From contig NZ_JADH01000005.1 of NCBI RefSeq assembly GCF_000518285.1, positions 1 to 64,000 of the forward strand: a stretch of 64,000 nucleotides of DNA. The letters run 5' to 3'. This DNA comes from Williamsoniiplasma lucivorax ATCC 49196. GTDB lineage: Bacteria; Bacillota_I; Bacilli_A; Mycoplasmatales; Mycoplasmataceae. Of the stretch, positions 41,713 through 52,342 are shown piece after piece. The position numbers and the translations under genes are program-made. Under the pieces are notes generated by a model. It did no database searches. It was given only the letters and a program-made list of their open reading frames with translations, and had not been told where the DNA came from. Within the stretch, counting starts at the first letter, position 1. Each line of letters starts with the position of its first letter.

Positions 41713-43074
41713 ATGGGTATTAATGTTATTGACACAATCGTGGCACCAGCCACAAACATTTCAACTCAAGCCATTGCTTTGATTAGAATTTCTGGTGATG
41801 ATGCTTTTAAAATTTTTAATCAAATAGCTTCAAAACCAGTTCCACATAAGGGTGGTATTTATTTGCGCAAACTTTATGAACAAGACCAATTAGTTGATGA
41901 GGTGGTTGTTAATGCTTATGTTGCTCCACGTTCTTTTACTGGAGAAAACGTCATTGAAATTGCTTGTCATGGTGGAGTGTTAAACACTAACCGCATCATT
42001 AAATTAATTTTAAATAATGGTGCCAGAATGGCATTAAAAGGTGAGTTTAGTCAACGTTCATTTTTAAATAATAAAATTAACTTAATCCAAGCCGAAGGAA
42101 TTAATGATTTAATCCATGCGACAAATGATTTAGCTTTAAAAATTGGTGTTGATAATATGAGTGGTGCCCATAACAAAGCTATTCTTGATTTAAAAGCAAG
42201 GGTGATGGATATTATTTCTCGCATTCAAGTTTTAATTGATTATCCTGAATATGATGATGTGGAAGGTTCAAGTAATCAAGAATTAATTGATGCTTTGATT
42301 AACATCAATATTCTAGTTAATAATTTATTAACCAGATCACAAATGGCAAGTAAATCAATTGAAGGAATTAAAACTGCAATTGTTGGGAAAACCAATGTTG
42401 GTAAATCTTCTCTTTTAAATGCTTTGATTAGTGAAGATAAGGCAATTGTCACTGATGTTCATGGAACCACTCGTGATATTGTTGAAGGCGTGATTAATCT
42501 ATCAGGAGTGACTTTAAATTTAATTGATACTGCTGGAATTCGTCAAACTAAAGATGTTGTTGAATTGATTGGAATTAAAAAATCTAAAGACTATCTCAAT
42601 CAAGCTGAACTAGTGTTGTTTGTTGTTGATTACCAACAACTAAATGATTTAGAAAACATTGAAATTTTTAATTTATTAAAAAATAAAAATTATATTTTAA
42701 TTGTTAATAAGGCTGATCAATTAAACGATCAACAACAAAACGAAATAATCCAAAAACATCCTGATGCTATTTTCACAAGTGCTTTAAAGGATGATATTAA
42801 TCAACTAATTAATAAGATTAAAGAAAAATATAATAACGATGAATTATTAAAATCTGATGAATTAATTTTAATTAATATTAATCAGATTAATTTAATTGAA
42901 CAAATTAAATTAAAATTAGAAACAGCATTAAATAACATTAATAACTATCTCCCAGTTGATATTATTAATATCGATTTATATGATGCTTGGGGCTTATTAG
43001 GTGAATTAACTGGTGAACAAATTGAAGATGAAATTATTGATAACATCTTTAGAAAGTACTGTTTAGGAAAATAA
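41713..43074 (+). CDS. mnmE: tRNA modification GTPase MnmE (TrmE)
   Basis: 453 aa with AAGGAG before the ATG and no UGA codon. The N-terminal formyl-THF-binding domain has [12 protein letters not shown] and [11 protein letters not shown]. The G domain has [28 protein letters not shown] and NKAD. It ends with the catalytic Cys motif FRKYCLGK. Together with MnmG it makes the cmnm5U34 modification in tRNAs that read split codon boxes. Confidence 0.95.
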   Translation: MGINVIDTIVAPATNISTQAIALIRISGDDAFKIFNQIASKPVPHKGGIYLRKLYEQDQLVDEVVVNAYVAPRSFTGENVIEIACHGGVLNTNRIIKLILNNGARMALKGEFSQRSFLNNKINLIQAEGINDLIHATNDLALKIGVDNMSGAHNKAILDLKARVMDIISRIQVLIDYPEYDDVEGSSNQELIDALININILVNNLLTRSQMASKSIEGIKTAIVGKTNVGKSSLLNALISEDKAIVTDVHGTTRDIVEGVINLSGVTLNLIDTAGIRQTKDVVELIGIKKSKDYLNQAELVLFVVDYQQLNDLENIEIFNLLKNKNYILIVNKADQLNDQQQNEIIQKHPDAIFTSALKDDINQLINKIKEKYNNDELLKSDELILININQINLIEQIKLKLETALNNINNYLPVDIINIDLYDAWGLLGELTGEQIEDEIIDNIFRKYCLGK

Positions 43075-43076
43075 TT

Positions 43077-43775
43077 ATGTGAATGGATGAAATTAACACA
43101 AGTGAAATCAAAGCTGCAAAAACAATTTTTACAGGTTATGAATCATTACAAGAAAAGGCAAAAATTGTTTTTGTCAAACCAGTTGAAGAAGGTGTTGTTT
43201 TGGTGTTTGTTCAAACACCATTCTATGCTCGCGGTGGCGGTCAAATTGCTGATCTTGGCACTATTGACCAACACCAAGTTATTGAGGTGAGAAATTGAGA
43301 TGGGTTTTATCTACATCTTGTTGATACTAAAAAACCATATCAAATTGGTGAACAATTAGATTTGATTGTTGATTTTGAAAAACGTCAAAATATCTCGATT
43401 TTACACTCATTAGCTCATGTTTATTGAGGTGAGATTGAACGTTTATTAGATACCAAATTTGATCAAACTTATGAACTAATCACTCATGATGATGCGACCT
43501 TGGAAATGGTTTCAACTGAAGAAAAATTTATCACTCCCGAGATTTTAGAAGAGGCAATTAAAATAGTTGATCACGATATTAAATTATCGGTGCCAACCTC
43601 AATCTATTTTGAAAATAATGATCTTGATAAAAGGGTTGTAACTTGAAATGGCATTTCCAAAGATTATTGTGGTGGAACACATGTGAAAAACACCAGTGAA
43701 TTAAAATCAGTGGTGATCTTAAAGTTTAAGAAAAAAGCTGGCAAACACCGTATTAAATTTACTTTTGAACAATAA
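43077..43775 (+). CDS. alanyl-tRNA editing protein (AlaX-type)
   Basis: About 230 aa. The metal-binding pairs of the AlaRS editing domain are present: HSLAH (HxxxH) near residue 120 and CGGTH (CxxxH) near residue 200, plus FYARGGGQIADLG near the N-terminus. It hydrolyses wrongly charged Ser/Gly-tRNA(Ala) in trans. The start is uncertain: ATGTGAATG gives either 43077 (Met-Trp-Met) or 43083; neither has a Shine-Dalgarno sequence, so coupling to mnmE, 2 bases upstream, is likely. Confidence 0.8.
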
Positions 43776-43820
43776 AAAATACTCAGACATCTATTTTGAT
43801 AGGTGCCTGAGTATTTTTAA
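43775..43820. terminator. bidirectional terminator between alaX and small lipoprotein
   Basis: AAAATACTCAG/CTGAGTATTTTT stem with A/T runs on both sides, serving the converging genes. Confidence 0.75.
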
Positions 43821-43823
43821 ATT

Positions 43824-44162
43824 TTATTGAATTGGTTGAATTATCAATTCACCAATGATGTGTGGTGAATTTGTCATTGCTTTAACAATAATTTTACCAG
43901 TAACTCTTTTTTCTACTAGACCAACGATTTGGTAATCGTGATTTAGTTTAAGTTTATTAACTCTTGTTTGGGTCCTCAGTTTTTGTTTAATCATTTTAAG
44001 TACAACCTTTTTAGATGTACCAATTTTTAAATTGGTAATTTCGATACCTATTGAAATATCTTTTTGAGTTTTTTGATTAGGACACAAACAAACTTCAACA
44101 CAACTTGTGCAAGCAGTAATTCCGACTATTAAAGAACTCAACCAAAATAATATTTTTTCCAT
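43824..44162 (-). CDS. small lipoprotein
   Basis: 112 aa from the ATG at 44160-44162, which has AAAGGAG upstream. The N-terminus KILFWLSSLIVGITAC is a lipoprotein signal with Cys at about residue 18, and more Cys follow closely (SCVEVCLC). The mature part has a strand-rich body with KKVVLKMIKQKLRTQTRV and GKIIVKAMTNSPHIIGELII. It is a probable surface lipoprotein, function unknown; the Cys-rich start of the mature chain is unusual. Confidence 0.6.
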   Translation of the reverse strand: MEKILFWLSSLIVGITACTSCVEVCLCPNQKTQKDISIGIEITNLKIGTSKKVVLKMIKQKLRTQTRVNKLKLNHDYQIVGLVEKRVTGKIIVKAMTNSPHIIGELIIQPIQ

Positions 44163-44190
44163 TTGAACTACTCCTTTTTTACTTATCAAA

Positions 44191-46293
44191 TTACTTATCT
44201 ATTTTGAATAAATTTTTCTTTTGGGTTTTATTTGGGATAGCTTTAGCATCCTTGTTTTTATCAGCAATTTTCAAAATTTGGGTTTGGGTTTGCACCTTAC
44301 CTCTTTTCCAATCAATTGTTAATCAACAACCATAAATTAAACAAGTGGTTGCTGTCCCAACTCCAATTGCTAATAAAGCAAGTGCAGTTTGGACACCATA
44401 TGGAACCGCTCCTAAAAAGACAACAATTGGTCCGGTGTGAGCAGCATAATCTTGAATCATGAATGCTCCACCCATTGCCCCAGCAACTCCAGAACCTAAA
44501 ACGTTGGCCAAAATAACACGTTTTGGGTCTTTGACCGTAAATGGAATCGCTCCTTCTGAAATCCCGATCAATCCCATCACCAAGGCGGAAATTCCTTCAT
44601 TGCGTGCTTCTTCATCAAAAAATTTTCTGAAAATAATTGTTGTGACAAACATTCCTAATGGTGGTACAGCTCCGGCTGTTGCCATCATTCCCATTGGTTG
44701 ATAGACTTTTTCAAGAACCAATGCTGAAACTGTGAAGAAGGCGATTTTATTAACCGGACCACCTAAATCAAATCCAGACATGCACCCAATTAAAAGTCCC
44801 ATTCCAATTCCGACACCTAAACCAATGCCACTAGCATTATTCAAAATATGGGTTAAGGCATCTTTAAATTTGTTCATCACTCATCCAATTGGTGCACCAA
44901 TGGCATAAACAAATAAGAATGAGGCAACTCCCCCAACAACAATTGGGATGAAAAATAAGGGCATGACTGGTTTTAGATTTTTAGGAACTTTTCAAGTGTT
45001 GATTCATCGCACTAAATAACCAATCGCAATTCCAATCATAATGGCACCTAAAAATCCTGTTGGAGTAATCACAGCTAACCCACCAATTGGATAAAACAAT
45101 TTAGGTGTGTTTCCCACAATGCTTGCAAGCATTGCAGGCACAATCGCTGCTCGCCCACCAATAGAGTTAGCAATATACCCACCCAAAATTGGGATCATTA
45201 AGAGAAAGGCTAATCCACCAATTCCACTCATATAACTTAAAAAATGATTTCCAGCTAATTTATGATTCACAGGATCAATTGGAGATGTTCCCGGATCACC
45301 TGGTAATCATTCATTACCATAAATAATTTTGGTTAAACCAATGGAAAGGGCTAAGAAAATCCCTCCCACAATTACCATTGGCACCATGTATGAAACCCCT
45401 GACATCAAGTGTTTCATAATGTTCACTTTTTCAGTACTTTTATTTGTGTTGAAGTCACCAACTTGACCTGCAGTTTTATTATCACTAGGTTCAATTGTAA
45501 AGTTCGTTTCAGCTTGTTTAAAAACCTCTTCAGGGTTTTTAATTGCTGGAGTGACCGAAGTTTTGTAAATTTTTTTACCAGCAAATTTTGCTGTTTGCAC
45601 TCCGATATCACTGGCAATGATAACTCGGTAAGCTTGTTTTACTTCTTCAGGAGTAATTTCATTTTCCACCCCACTTGCCCCATGAGTTTCAATTTTCACA
45701 TCAAATCCATGACTCTTACCATAAGCAGTTAATTTTTCTGCTGCTAAATAAGTATGGGCCACCCCAACTGGGCAAGCAGTAATTCCGACAATTAATTTTT
45801 TGCCAATTGGTTTTTCACTTATAACTTTAGCAATTTTATTTTGGGGAAATAAAATTGCTTTAATTTCTGAAAATTTTGCTGTTTGTTTAAGTTTTGTTTT
45901 ATTATTTGCATTTAAGAGTTTAGTTGCTATTTCACTTAACAGCTTTAAGTGCATATTATCCACATTGGCCTTCGGAATCATTAACACAATTGAAACCATT
46001 GTTGGCTGCTGATCAAGTGATTCTCAATCAATCCCTTTTTTGTATCTAACAAAAAAGATCGCTGGTTTTATAATTTCTGCAATACGGGCATGTGGGATAG
46101 AAAACCCATCTTCAAACCCTGTGCTGGCTTCATTTTCACGAGCATTAAATGCTTGGAAAATTTTTTGTTCATTGTTCGTAACTCCTAATTTAAATGCTTG
46201 TTTAGAAATAAATTTTAATGCTTCTTTTTTGTTTTTGACATCAATATCTAAAAAGCAGTAATCAGCTTTAAATAACGTTGTTCTTGTTTCCAT
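44191..46293 (-). CDS. fruA: PTS fructose-type permease EIIABC
   Basis: 700 aa read through UGA Trp codons. Domains in order: EIIA (about residues 1-150, phospho-His in GFSIPHARI), EIIB (about residues 175-280, phospho-Cys in VGITACPVGVAHT) and a membrane EIIC (from about residue 290, words GGAFMIQDYAAHTGPIVV and FDLGGPVNK). It takes up and phosphorylates a hexose at the membrane. It starts 10 bases after manA, so mannose is a plausible substrate besides fructose. Confidence 0.88.
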
Positions 46294-46303
46294 TTTTTCC
46301 TTT

Positions 46304-48064
46304 TTAAATTTTTACGTATGTTTTTAAAATTTTAATTTTTTGTTTATAATCGCTGTCATTTTTAATACTATATTTTTCAACCCCTGCAGGAATCACCATT
46401 ACTTCTGCATAGTGTAATTGGAAACTCGGAAATTTATTCTCTTTGGAATAAATTTCCACACTTGGTCCTTCAACTAAGTGAATTAAACAAAAGTTCCCAT
46501 CACTTGTTAAATCAATTTCTTTTTTAAATGTATATCGCTCTGTTCTAAAAAACTCACGATTGCTATCCCCAGTAATTTCGTGTTTAAATTTATTATTCTC
46601 TTCAAGTAAAGTTGTTTTGTTATACAAAACATTTTTACTGTATTCTTCATTAAAATCTAAATTAATATTTTGCATTGCTTTATCAATTTCAATTGCTCGT
46701 GGTTTACCATCAAAATCAACTCTCCCTCAATCTCACATTCTTAATGTGAAAATATAAGGATTTCCGCTAATTTCTAAAACCATCGAATCTTGACCAGCAC
46801 AATGGGGGGTACCAGCTGGGATTAGATAGTGATCATGAGTTTTGGCCGGCCAATGGTTAATGAATTTTTCTGCATCAAATGTTTTACTATGATAATTTGC
46901 CTCAACTAAAGCATCTTCAAATTCTTTTTTATTTACATTATTTTTAAAACCTAAATAAACAGTTTGATTTTGCTTGCCACCCAAAATATAATATGATTCA
47001 TCTTGTGTGAAATTCATATTAAAATTCTTGTAAATAAATTCACTAGTTGGGTGGACGTGCAAGCTTAAATTTTGACCTTCCACACAATCTAACAAGTCAC
47101 TTCTGATTGGTCATTGTGCTCCGAAACGAGCAAACACTTGTTCACCTAAGAATTTAACTGGGTTAAATAACATTGTGTTGATAGCTGGAGTATTAAATAA
47201 TTTATTTTGAATTTTAAAATTAAGCGAATTTTCTTCAGCCACAAAATCAAAACATCAAGCATAGTTTTGTTGGCTTCGATCAAGATTCATTACCTCTTTC
47301 ATTCATTGTCCACCCCAAACTCCAGGGTCAAAGAAAGGCACTAAACGAAATGGTTTGTGAGCTAATTTTGCTAGTTCCTGACGATAATCATTTCCACTCA
47401 TCATCTTGATTTCCTCATCAACACTAGCATCAATTCAAAAATCAATCTGTTTAAAAATATTTTGTTTGTGTTCATCCAAACTTCTCCACTCAATAAAATA
47501 ACTTCTTTTATATTTTCGTTTTGGATCTTCTTTAAAATTTTTAGCATTCCAATTATCTTGACCAGCTCTTTGACGAAGTTGAATTTCTCAACGATTGATA
47601 TCAAAGTAGAAAATGTAATCTGCTTTTTTAAGTAAACTTGCCCCCACTCCATAAATTAAAGTAACCTTGGGTTTAGTTTTTTTAGTTTGTAATTTTTTTA
47701 GTTTTTTTGCATCAAAAAAACTAAGTAATGGTAAAAACACCATTTTCCCAAAAATCCGATCATCAGTTAATCAATAATTAATCATTTCCAAAGTTTCTTT
47801 TTCACTCTTTTTAAAACTATCAGTTTTAATTTTATGATCAATATTTAACTGATTGATGATTTGTTTTTCGATTAAATCAGCGTTAATTCCATAGTAGTAA
47901 TCAAAGGCAATAGTTAAATTTTCATTTGACCAACCTCTAATTAATTCATTGATTTTTTTTATTATTTGTTTATTATCAAAATGCAATTTGACATCTTTAT
48001 TTTCAACCTCAATATAGGGGTTTTTCTCATAATTTGAGTCCCCATATTTTAAATATTTAGTCAT
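46304..48064 (-). CDS. manA: mannose-6-phosphate isomerase with N-terminal kinase-like region
   Basis: 586 aa with AAGGAAAAAATA before the ATG at 48062-48064. The first ~200 residues (DVKLHFDNKQIIKKINELIR, TLIYGVGASLLKKADYIFYF) look like a degenerate nucleoside/sugar-kinase fold. The class I isomerase part starts near residue 220 with FFDPGVWGG. Zinc ligands appear in LSLHVHPT and the active-site words IPAGTPHCAG follow. Such ~590-aa fused forms occur in other Firmicutes. It makes fructose-6-P from mannose-6-P, matching the PTS gene that follows it. Confidence 0.8.
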
Positions 48065-48209
48065 TATTTTTTCCTTATTTATAACGAAATACACAAAACA
48101 AAAATGTGTACTCAATATTCTTATATCACAATTATTTTTAGAAACTTGAAAATGCCAGATAAAACAAAAAATATAATTATGAGGAAAAATGCCTTTGCTC
48201 TTTATTAGC

Positions 48210-48241
48210 CAAAAAAGCTACAAACTTTTTGTTTGTAGCTA
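48210..48241 (-). terminator. terminator of the ABC-F gene
   Basis: AGCTACAAAC/GTTTGTAGCT stem followed on the minus strand by TTTTTT. Confidence 0.75.
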
Positions 48242-48260
48242 AATAATTAAATAAAGATTT

Positions 48261-49577
48261 TTAGATTAAAATTTTTTTATTAACATTAATATTGTCGGCA
48301 AAAACAAAATCATGAGTAACTAAAATAATTGTTCCCAGATATCTCTTTAATGCTTGTTCAATCAAAACAATACTTCTCACATCTAAATAATTTGTTGGTT
48401 CATCCATAATTAAAATATTTGTCTTGCGATTAATCATTAAGCTTAAATTTAATTGCATTTTTTCACCTTCACTTAATTCAGAAATTTTTTTGAAATATGT
48501 GTTTTCAGAATATTTAAACTTCGATAATAATGTTCGAATATTACCAAATTCATTCTGGGCATTTTGGGCAATGTATGCTCTAACAGTTAATTCTAAATTA
48601 GCGTCACTCATTGTTTGTTTTAAATAACCAACAACAAGAAAAGGATTATTTTTTTGCATAATTTGTTCATAAATTTGATTTAACATTGTGGTTTTACCCG
48701 CACCATTTTTGCCATGAATTAAAATTTTATCACCACGTTGGATTTCCAAATTATGACTTTCTATATAAAGTATTTTTTTATTAAAATCAGAAATATCAAA
48801 ATTAAAATCAACCTTTTTCTTAAATTCATAAAGATGCGGTGCTTCTTCTAATTTTTCTAATTTAGTTTTTAAAGCTTTAATATTTTTATCCACACTTTTT
48901 TTACCTTGATAATTGAAACTATTAATCAACTTGGCATCTGATGCGCTCATGCGTTTTGGTTTGCGGTCAGTATTTTGAGAATTTCTTCTTCTCATATTGA
49001 GATTTTTTTCAATTTGTTTTTTTTCTTTGGAATACTTGAAAAAGTCAAGTTCTTTTTGTTTTTCCATATTTTCTTTTTCATATAAATATGAATCATAATT
49101 CATATTAAATTTATTAATTTTATTATCTTCAATTTCTAAAATTGTTGTTGCTGTTTGTTGAATCATTTCTCTATCGTGAGTAACTAGAATAATTACTCCT
49201 TTAAAATTTTTGATGGCTTTAAGTAAAAATTGGCGGTTGTCTTGATCGAGATGAACACTTGGTTCATCAAGGATTAATAACTCACAATTTTGATTAAAAG
49301 CATTAATGATTTGTTTCTTACTATATTCACCACCACTAACATTTATTGTGTTTGGTTGAAAATAGTTTTGTTCAATGTATGTTGTGGTGAAATTATTTTT
49401 TACCAAACCTTGGTAATTGTTTTCTTGACCAGAGATGATTCTCATTAAACTTGATTTACCGACTCCATTATCGCCGATTAAACCAATCACTGCTTGATTA
49501 TTTTCTATAACTAAACTTTCAATTTCAAAAATGAATTGATCATTGTATGAAAGTTTTAAATTGCTGATTTGTAACAT
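48261..49577 (-). CDS. ABC-F family ATPase (ribosome-acting)
   Basis: 438 aa with AAAGGAGGTGG before the ATG. Two ABC cassettes and no membrane helices: Walker A GDNGVGKS and GKNGAGKT, signatures NVSGGEYSKK and ELSEGEKMQL, Walker B LLILDEPS and ILIMDEPT. A charged linker between them (about residues 165-230) is the position of the P-site tRNA interaction motif. It is short for EttA/Uup and closer in size to Vga/Lsa/Msr-like antibiotic-protection factors; the subclass is not certain. It acts on ribosomes, not transport. Confidence 0.82.
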   Translation of the reverse strand: MLQISNLKLSYNDQFIFEIESLVIENNQAVIGLIGDNGVGKSSLMRIISGQENNYQGLVKNNFTTTYIEQNYFQPNTINVSGGEYSKKQIINAFNQNCELLILDEPSVHLDQDNRQFLLKAIKNFKGVIILVTHDREMIQQTATTILEIEDNKINKFNMNYDSYLYEKENMEKQKELDFFKYSKEKKQIEKNLNMRRRNSQNTDRKPKRMSASDAKLINSFNYQGKKSVDKNIKALKTKLEKLEEAPHLYEFKKKVDFNFDISDFNKKILYIESHNLEIQRGDKILIHGKNGAGKTTMLNQIYEQIMQKNNPFLVVGYLKQTMSDANLELTVRAYIAQNAQNEFGNIRTLLSKFKYSENTYFKKISELSEGEKMQLNLSLMINRKTNILIMDEPTNYLDVRSIVLIEQALKRYLGTIILVTHDFVFADNINVNKKILI

Positions 49578-49694
49578 CTGTCCACCTCCTTTGTGAAGAT
49601 AGTAAAATTAATTATTTTGTTAATTAATTTGATGTGTACATTTAATCAGCCTTCTTTCTTTTTAATATAAACATTATAACAAGTAAAAAATTAA

Positions 49695-49772
49695 AATAAA
49701 AATGTTGCATATCATGTTGAATTGTAAATGATATTGTCGTAATGAATTAGTAAATAAAAATGTCGCATATCA
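49695..49772. repeat. 20-bp direct repeat between divergent genes
   Basis: AATAAAAATGTTGCATATCA (49695-49714) and AATAAAAATGTCGCATATCA (49753-49772) differ in one base and are 58 bases apart start to start. They lie between the divergent ABC-F gene and family member E, where they could be operator sites. Confidence 0.5.
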
Positions 49773-49866
49773 ATCAAAGGTAAAAGACAAAAAACAAAGA
49801 TACTTTATTGAGAATGTTTAAATAAACTTTTCGTGGGGTGTTAAAATTAAATTATTGAGGTTGAGT

Positions 49867-50661
49867 ATGAAATTTAAATATAATGATTTATTAATTTCTT
49901 TGGTTGAAGAACAAGTGTTATTAATAAAATATAATTCCGAAATTAATCAGGAGATGAAAGTCAAGGAGTTAATTAAGTCATGGGATTCAACACATAACAT
50001 TAAAACTTTTCAAAAAGAAATTGAAAAACAAATGGTTAAGTTTGTTAAATATAGAGAGAAATTAAATGATTTTGAATTAAGTGAAATGGATAGTTTTGTT
50101 TGACCTTCTTTATTAATTGAAATGGGTCGTTTTACAGATACGCTTTTAAATTTTGTTGAAAATTCAAAAAATTGAGTTCATCCATCAGGTGATGATGAAC
50201 TCACCGAATATGAACTATCACAATTAGTGCTTTTATTTCAATTAAAAGATGAATATATGATACATGTCCTACCTTTAATGGAATTCGAGGTACCTAAATT
50301 TATGTCTGAAGGTCTTGATAATCTCCAAGACCTTCTTGGTAAAGCCTTAAATAATTTTGGTGATTTTGATAAAGTTATTAAACAAACAAAAACAATTTAC
50401 CAATATGGTTCTGATTTATTAGATGTTTTGCAAAATACAGCTGAATTATTAACAGAAAAAGACGTTGCGCAAGCTAACCAATTTTTAAATTGGATTATAA
50501 GTTTTAAAGACACGATTTACATAATAATGTTGCTCTTAGAAAAAATCACAATCATTGATGATGACGCCAATGGGATTAATGACCAAATTTATGAAATAAG
50601 CGATGCTCGAGAAAAACAATTAGAGATGTTAAAAAAGCTTGCTGTAAAATTAGAAAACTAA
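49867..50661 (+). CDS. lineage-specific family protein, member E
   Basis: 264 aa. MKFKYNDLLISLVEEQVLLI then KYNSEINQEMKVKELIKSWDS at the start and IYEISDAREKQLEMLKKLAV at the end place it with members A-D, nearest to A. The ATG at 49867 was chosen over an upstream TTG because GAGG and the conserved N-terminus fit. The leader has GTTAAAATTAAATTATT, like members C and D. It lies 8 kb from the other four, beyond housekeeping genes. Function unknown. Confidence 0.65.
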
Positions 50662-50702
50662 AATTCTTTTTTTGTAATATCGATTATAAAAAAAGAATTA
50701 TT

Positions 50703-50733
50703 TAAAAATGCTAGACAAAATCTAGCATTTTTA
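50703..50733 (+). terminator. terminator of member E
   Basis: AAAAATGCTAGA/TCTAGCATTTTT stem followed by T-rich sequence. Confidence 0.75.
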
Positions 50734-50903
50734 AATTTTTAATTTTAATTTTGAATATTTGAAACCTAGCGAGAGATTTGGAAGTATAATTAAAGCATAA
50801 AGTTCTTTTGAATAATGAACCGAGAAAAATAATAGTAAAAATATTTAGACAGCTATGAGAAAATACTTTATTAAAGTAGTTTTTCATATTAGAAAGGTAA
50901 TTT

Positions 50904-51578
50904 ATGAAATCAATAATAATCTTAAGTTCTGGGCTAATGTCAGCAAGCCCAGTGGGTGCTACAATTCCTCAAATTGTACAAAAAAATAATGTTGACATTA
51001 ATGTTTATTTAACAAGCATTTTACCAATTTTAAATAAAGAAATTAACATAAAAAATAAAGCACAAATTAAAAACATTCTCTTAAGTGCTTTAAGAGAAAA
51101 TAACGGGGCTTTATCTTTGGATCAAAAACAAATGGTGACAATTGGAAATCAAAAACTAGAAACAATCTTTTTAAGTACTAACTTTTATCAAATTATAAAT
51201 CAGTTATATGTTTCTAAAATAATTGTGTTTGAAAACAATAAGTTTGAATTCAAATTACCACAAGCAACTAACACTCATGGATTTTGAATAGAAACATATT
51301 GGTATTGATTTGGATATTCCAAATTGCATTTAGATGATACCTTAACTAAAGATATTTCAGACCGTTTTCAATCTGTTTTTAGTGAAAGTGATGCAGCAGA
51401 AGTCATTAGTCATGCAATACCGGATTTAAATGGAAAAGACACTCTAATGTGATCAATGGGGAAAGCATTATATTATTATGGTGGAAGCAAATTTATTGAT
51501 AATTTAAATTCGGAACATCATGGTATTTGGTTTGGTACATGAGCATACATTGGTTCATATGGACCTTGAGCTCAATAA
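50904..51578 (+). CDS. secreted two-domain protein, paralogue 1
   Basis: 224 aa with AGAAAGGTAAT before the ATG. A short signal peptide (MKSIIILSSGLMSASPVGAT) is followed by a polar helical region to about residue 125. Then comes an aromatic domain beginning THGFWIETYWYWFGYSKLHL and ending GIWFGTWAYIGSYGPWAQ. Many of its Trp are UGA. The sharp change at THGFW suggests a propeptide cut there. It has the features of a secreted effector or bacteriocin-like protein, but no family is assigned. A close paralogue lies at 52343. Confidence 0.65.
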
Positions 51579-51868
51579 CAAATAGTTTTTTTGAATCTTG
51601 TTGCGTTCAAACAAAACACATAAAGTTTATATTTAAAAAACTAACTCTTAAAGTTGATTTTTTAAATGTTTAACGCTTTTGAAAAGACCGTTTTTCCTAA
51701 AATGGTATATAAAATGGTTTATAAAAATTGATTGCAATCAATAAAAAACCCTTATAAATAATTGGGTTCATGGTTTTTATAATTTCCTTTTTTTAAAAAA
51801 TAGTCTATATGACTTTAAAAAAATGAAAGGAAAAAACAACATTTATTATTAAAATATAAATTGTGTTG

Positions 51869-51874
51869 TATAAT
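51869..51874 (+). promoter_or_regulatory. -10 box of the structured RNA
   Basis: A perfect TATAAT, placing the RNA start near 51881. The -35 region (TTATTA, 51846-51851) is weak. Confidence 0.5.
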
Positions 51875-51880
51875 AAATAC

Positions 51881-52062
51881 GAGTCGGGATGCTTAGAATG
51901 TCCCAGACATACTCGGGAAGTTCGGGTGAAGAACACCTTATGTTGTGTTCACGGTTAAGATAGTGAATGGTTAGTGCACTACTATCACCTCGCACAAGGC
52001 ATCCACTAACAGTTGTCTTGGATATTTATTAAACAACACTTTAATTAATTTAAAGTGTTGTT
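51881..52062 (+). ncRNA. free-standing structured RNA of unknown type
   Basis: About 180 nt between a TATAAT box and a strong terminator (AACAACACTTTAA/TTTAAAGTGTTGTT, T-run to 52062). There is no coding frame. It is far richer in GC than its surroundings. Pairings: GGATGC (51887-51892) with GCATCC (52000-52005), TTGTG with CACAA, GATAGT with ACTATC, and the hairpin GGTGAAGAACACC. It lacks the SRP GGAAG/AGCA core, the RNase P and tmRNA signatures and any T-box. It may be a mollicute-specific small RNA. Confidence 0.6.
52030..52062 (+). terminator. terminator of the structured RNA
   Basis: A 13-bp perfect stem AACAACACTTTAA/TTAAAGTGTTGTT with TTTTT following. Confidence 0.8.
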
Positions 52063-52342
52063 TTTGTTTATTTATATGAAACCAAAACAAGGATTAATAA
52101 TCGGTTAAAATAAAAATTATTTTTTGAAAGAAACTAAATCTTCTAAAAAAATAACTTTTAATAAATACTTTTTCAATAAATATAGTTGTTTCAAATAACT
52201 AAGTCATGAAAAAGGATTAAAATTAAATTCATAGATCACTACCATTTGGCAAGTGATACAGACAATTAATAAAATAACGTTATAATTTATAAAATAACAC
52301 TTTAATTAAATTAATTAAGTATTTTTGAATAGAAAGGAAATT

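Noticed and set aside
47401-47652. 83-codon minus-strand frame beginning MEWGQVYLKK
   Set aside because: It is out of frame with manA, which is continuous over this stretch when UGA is read as Trp.
51881-52062. SRP RNA, RNase P RNA, tmRNA or 6S RNA
   Set aside because: None of the invariant words (SRP GGAAG/AGCA core, RNase P GAAAGTCC, tmRNA ends with T-loop) is present.
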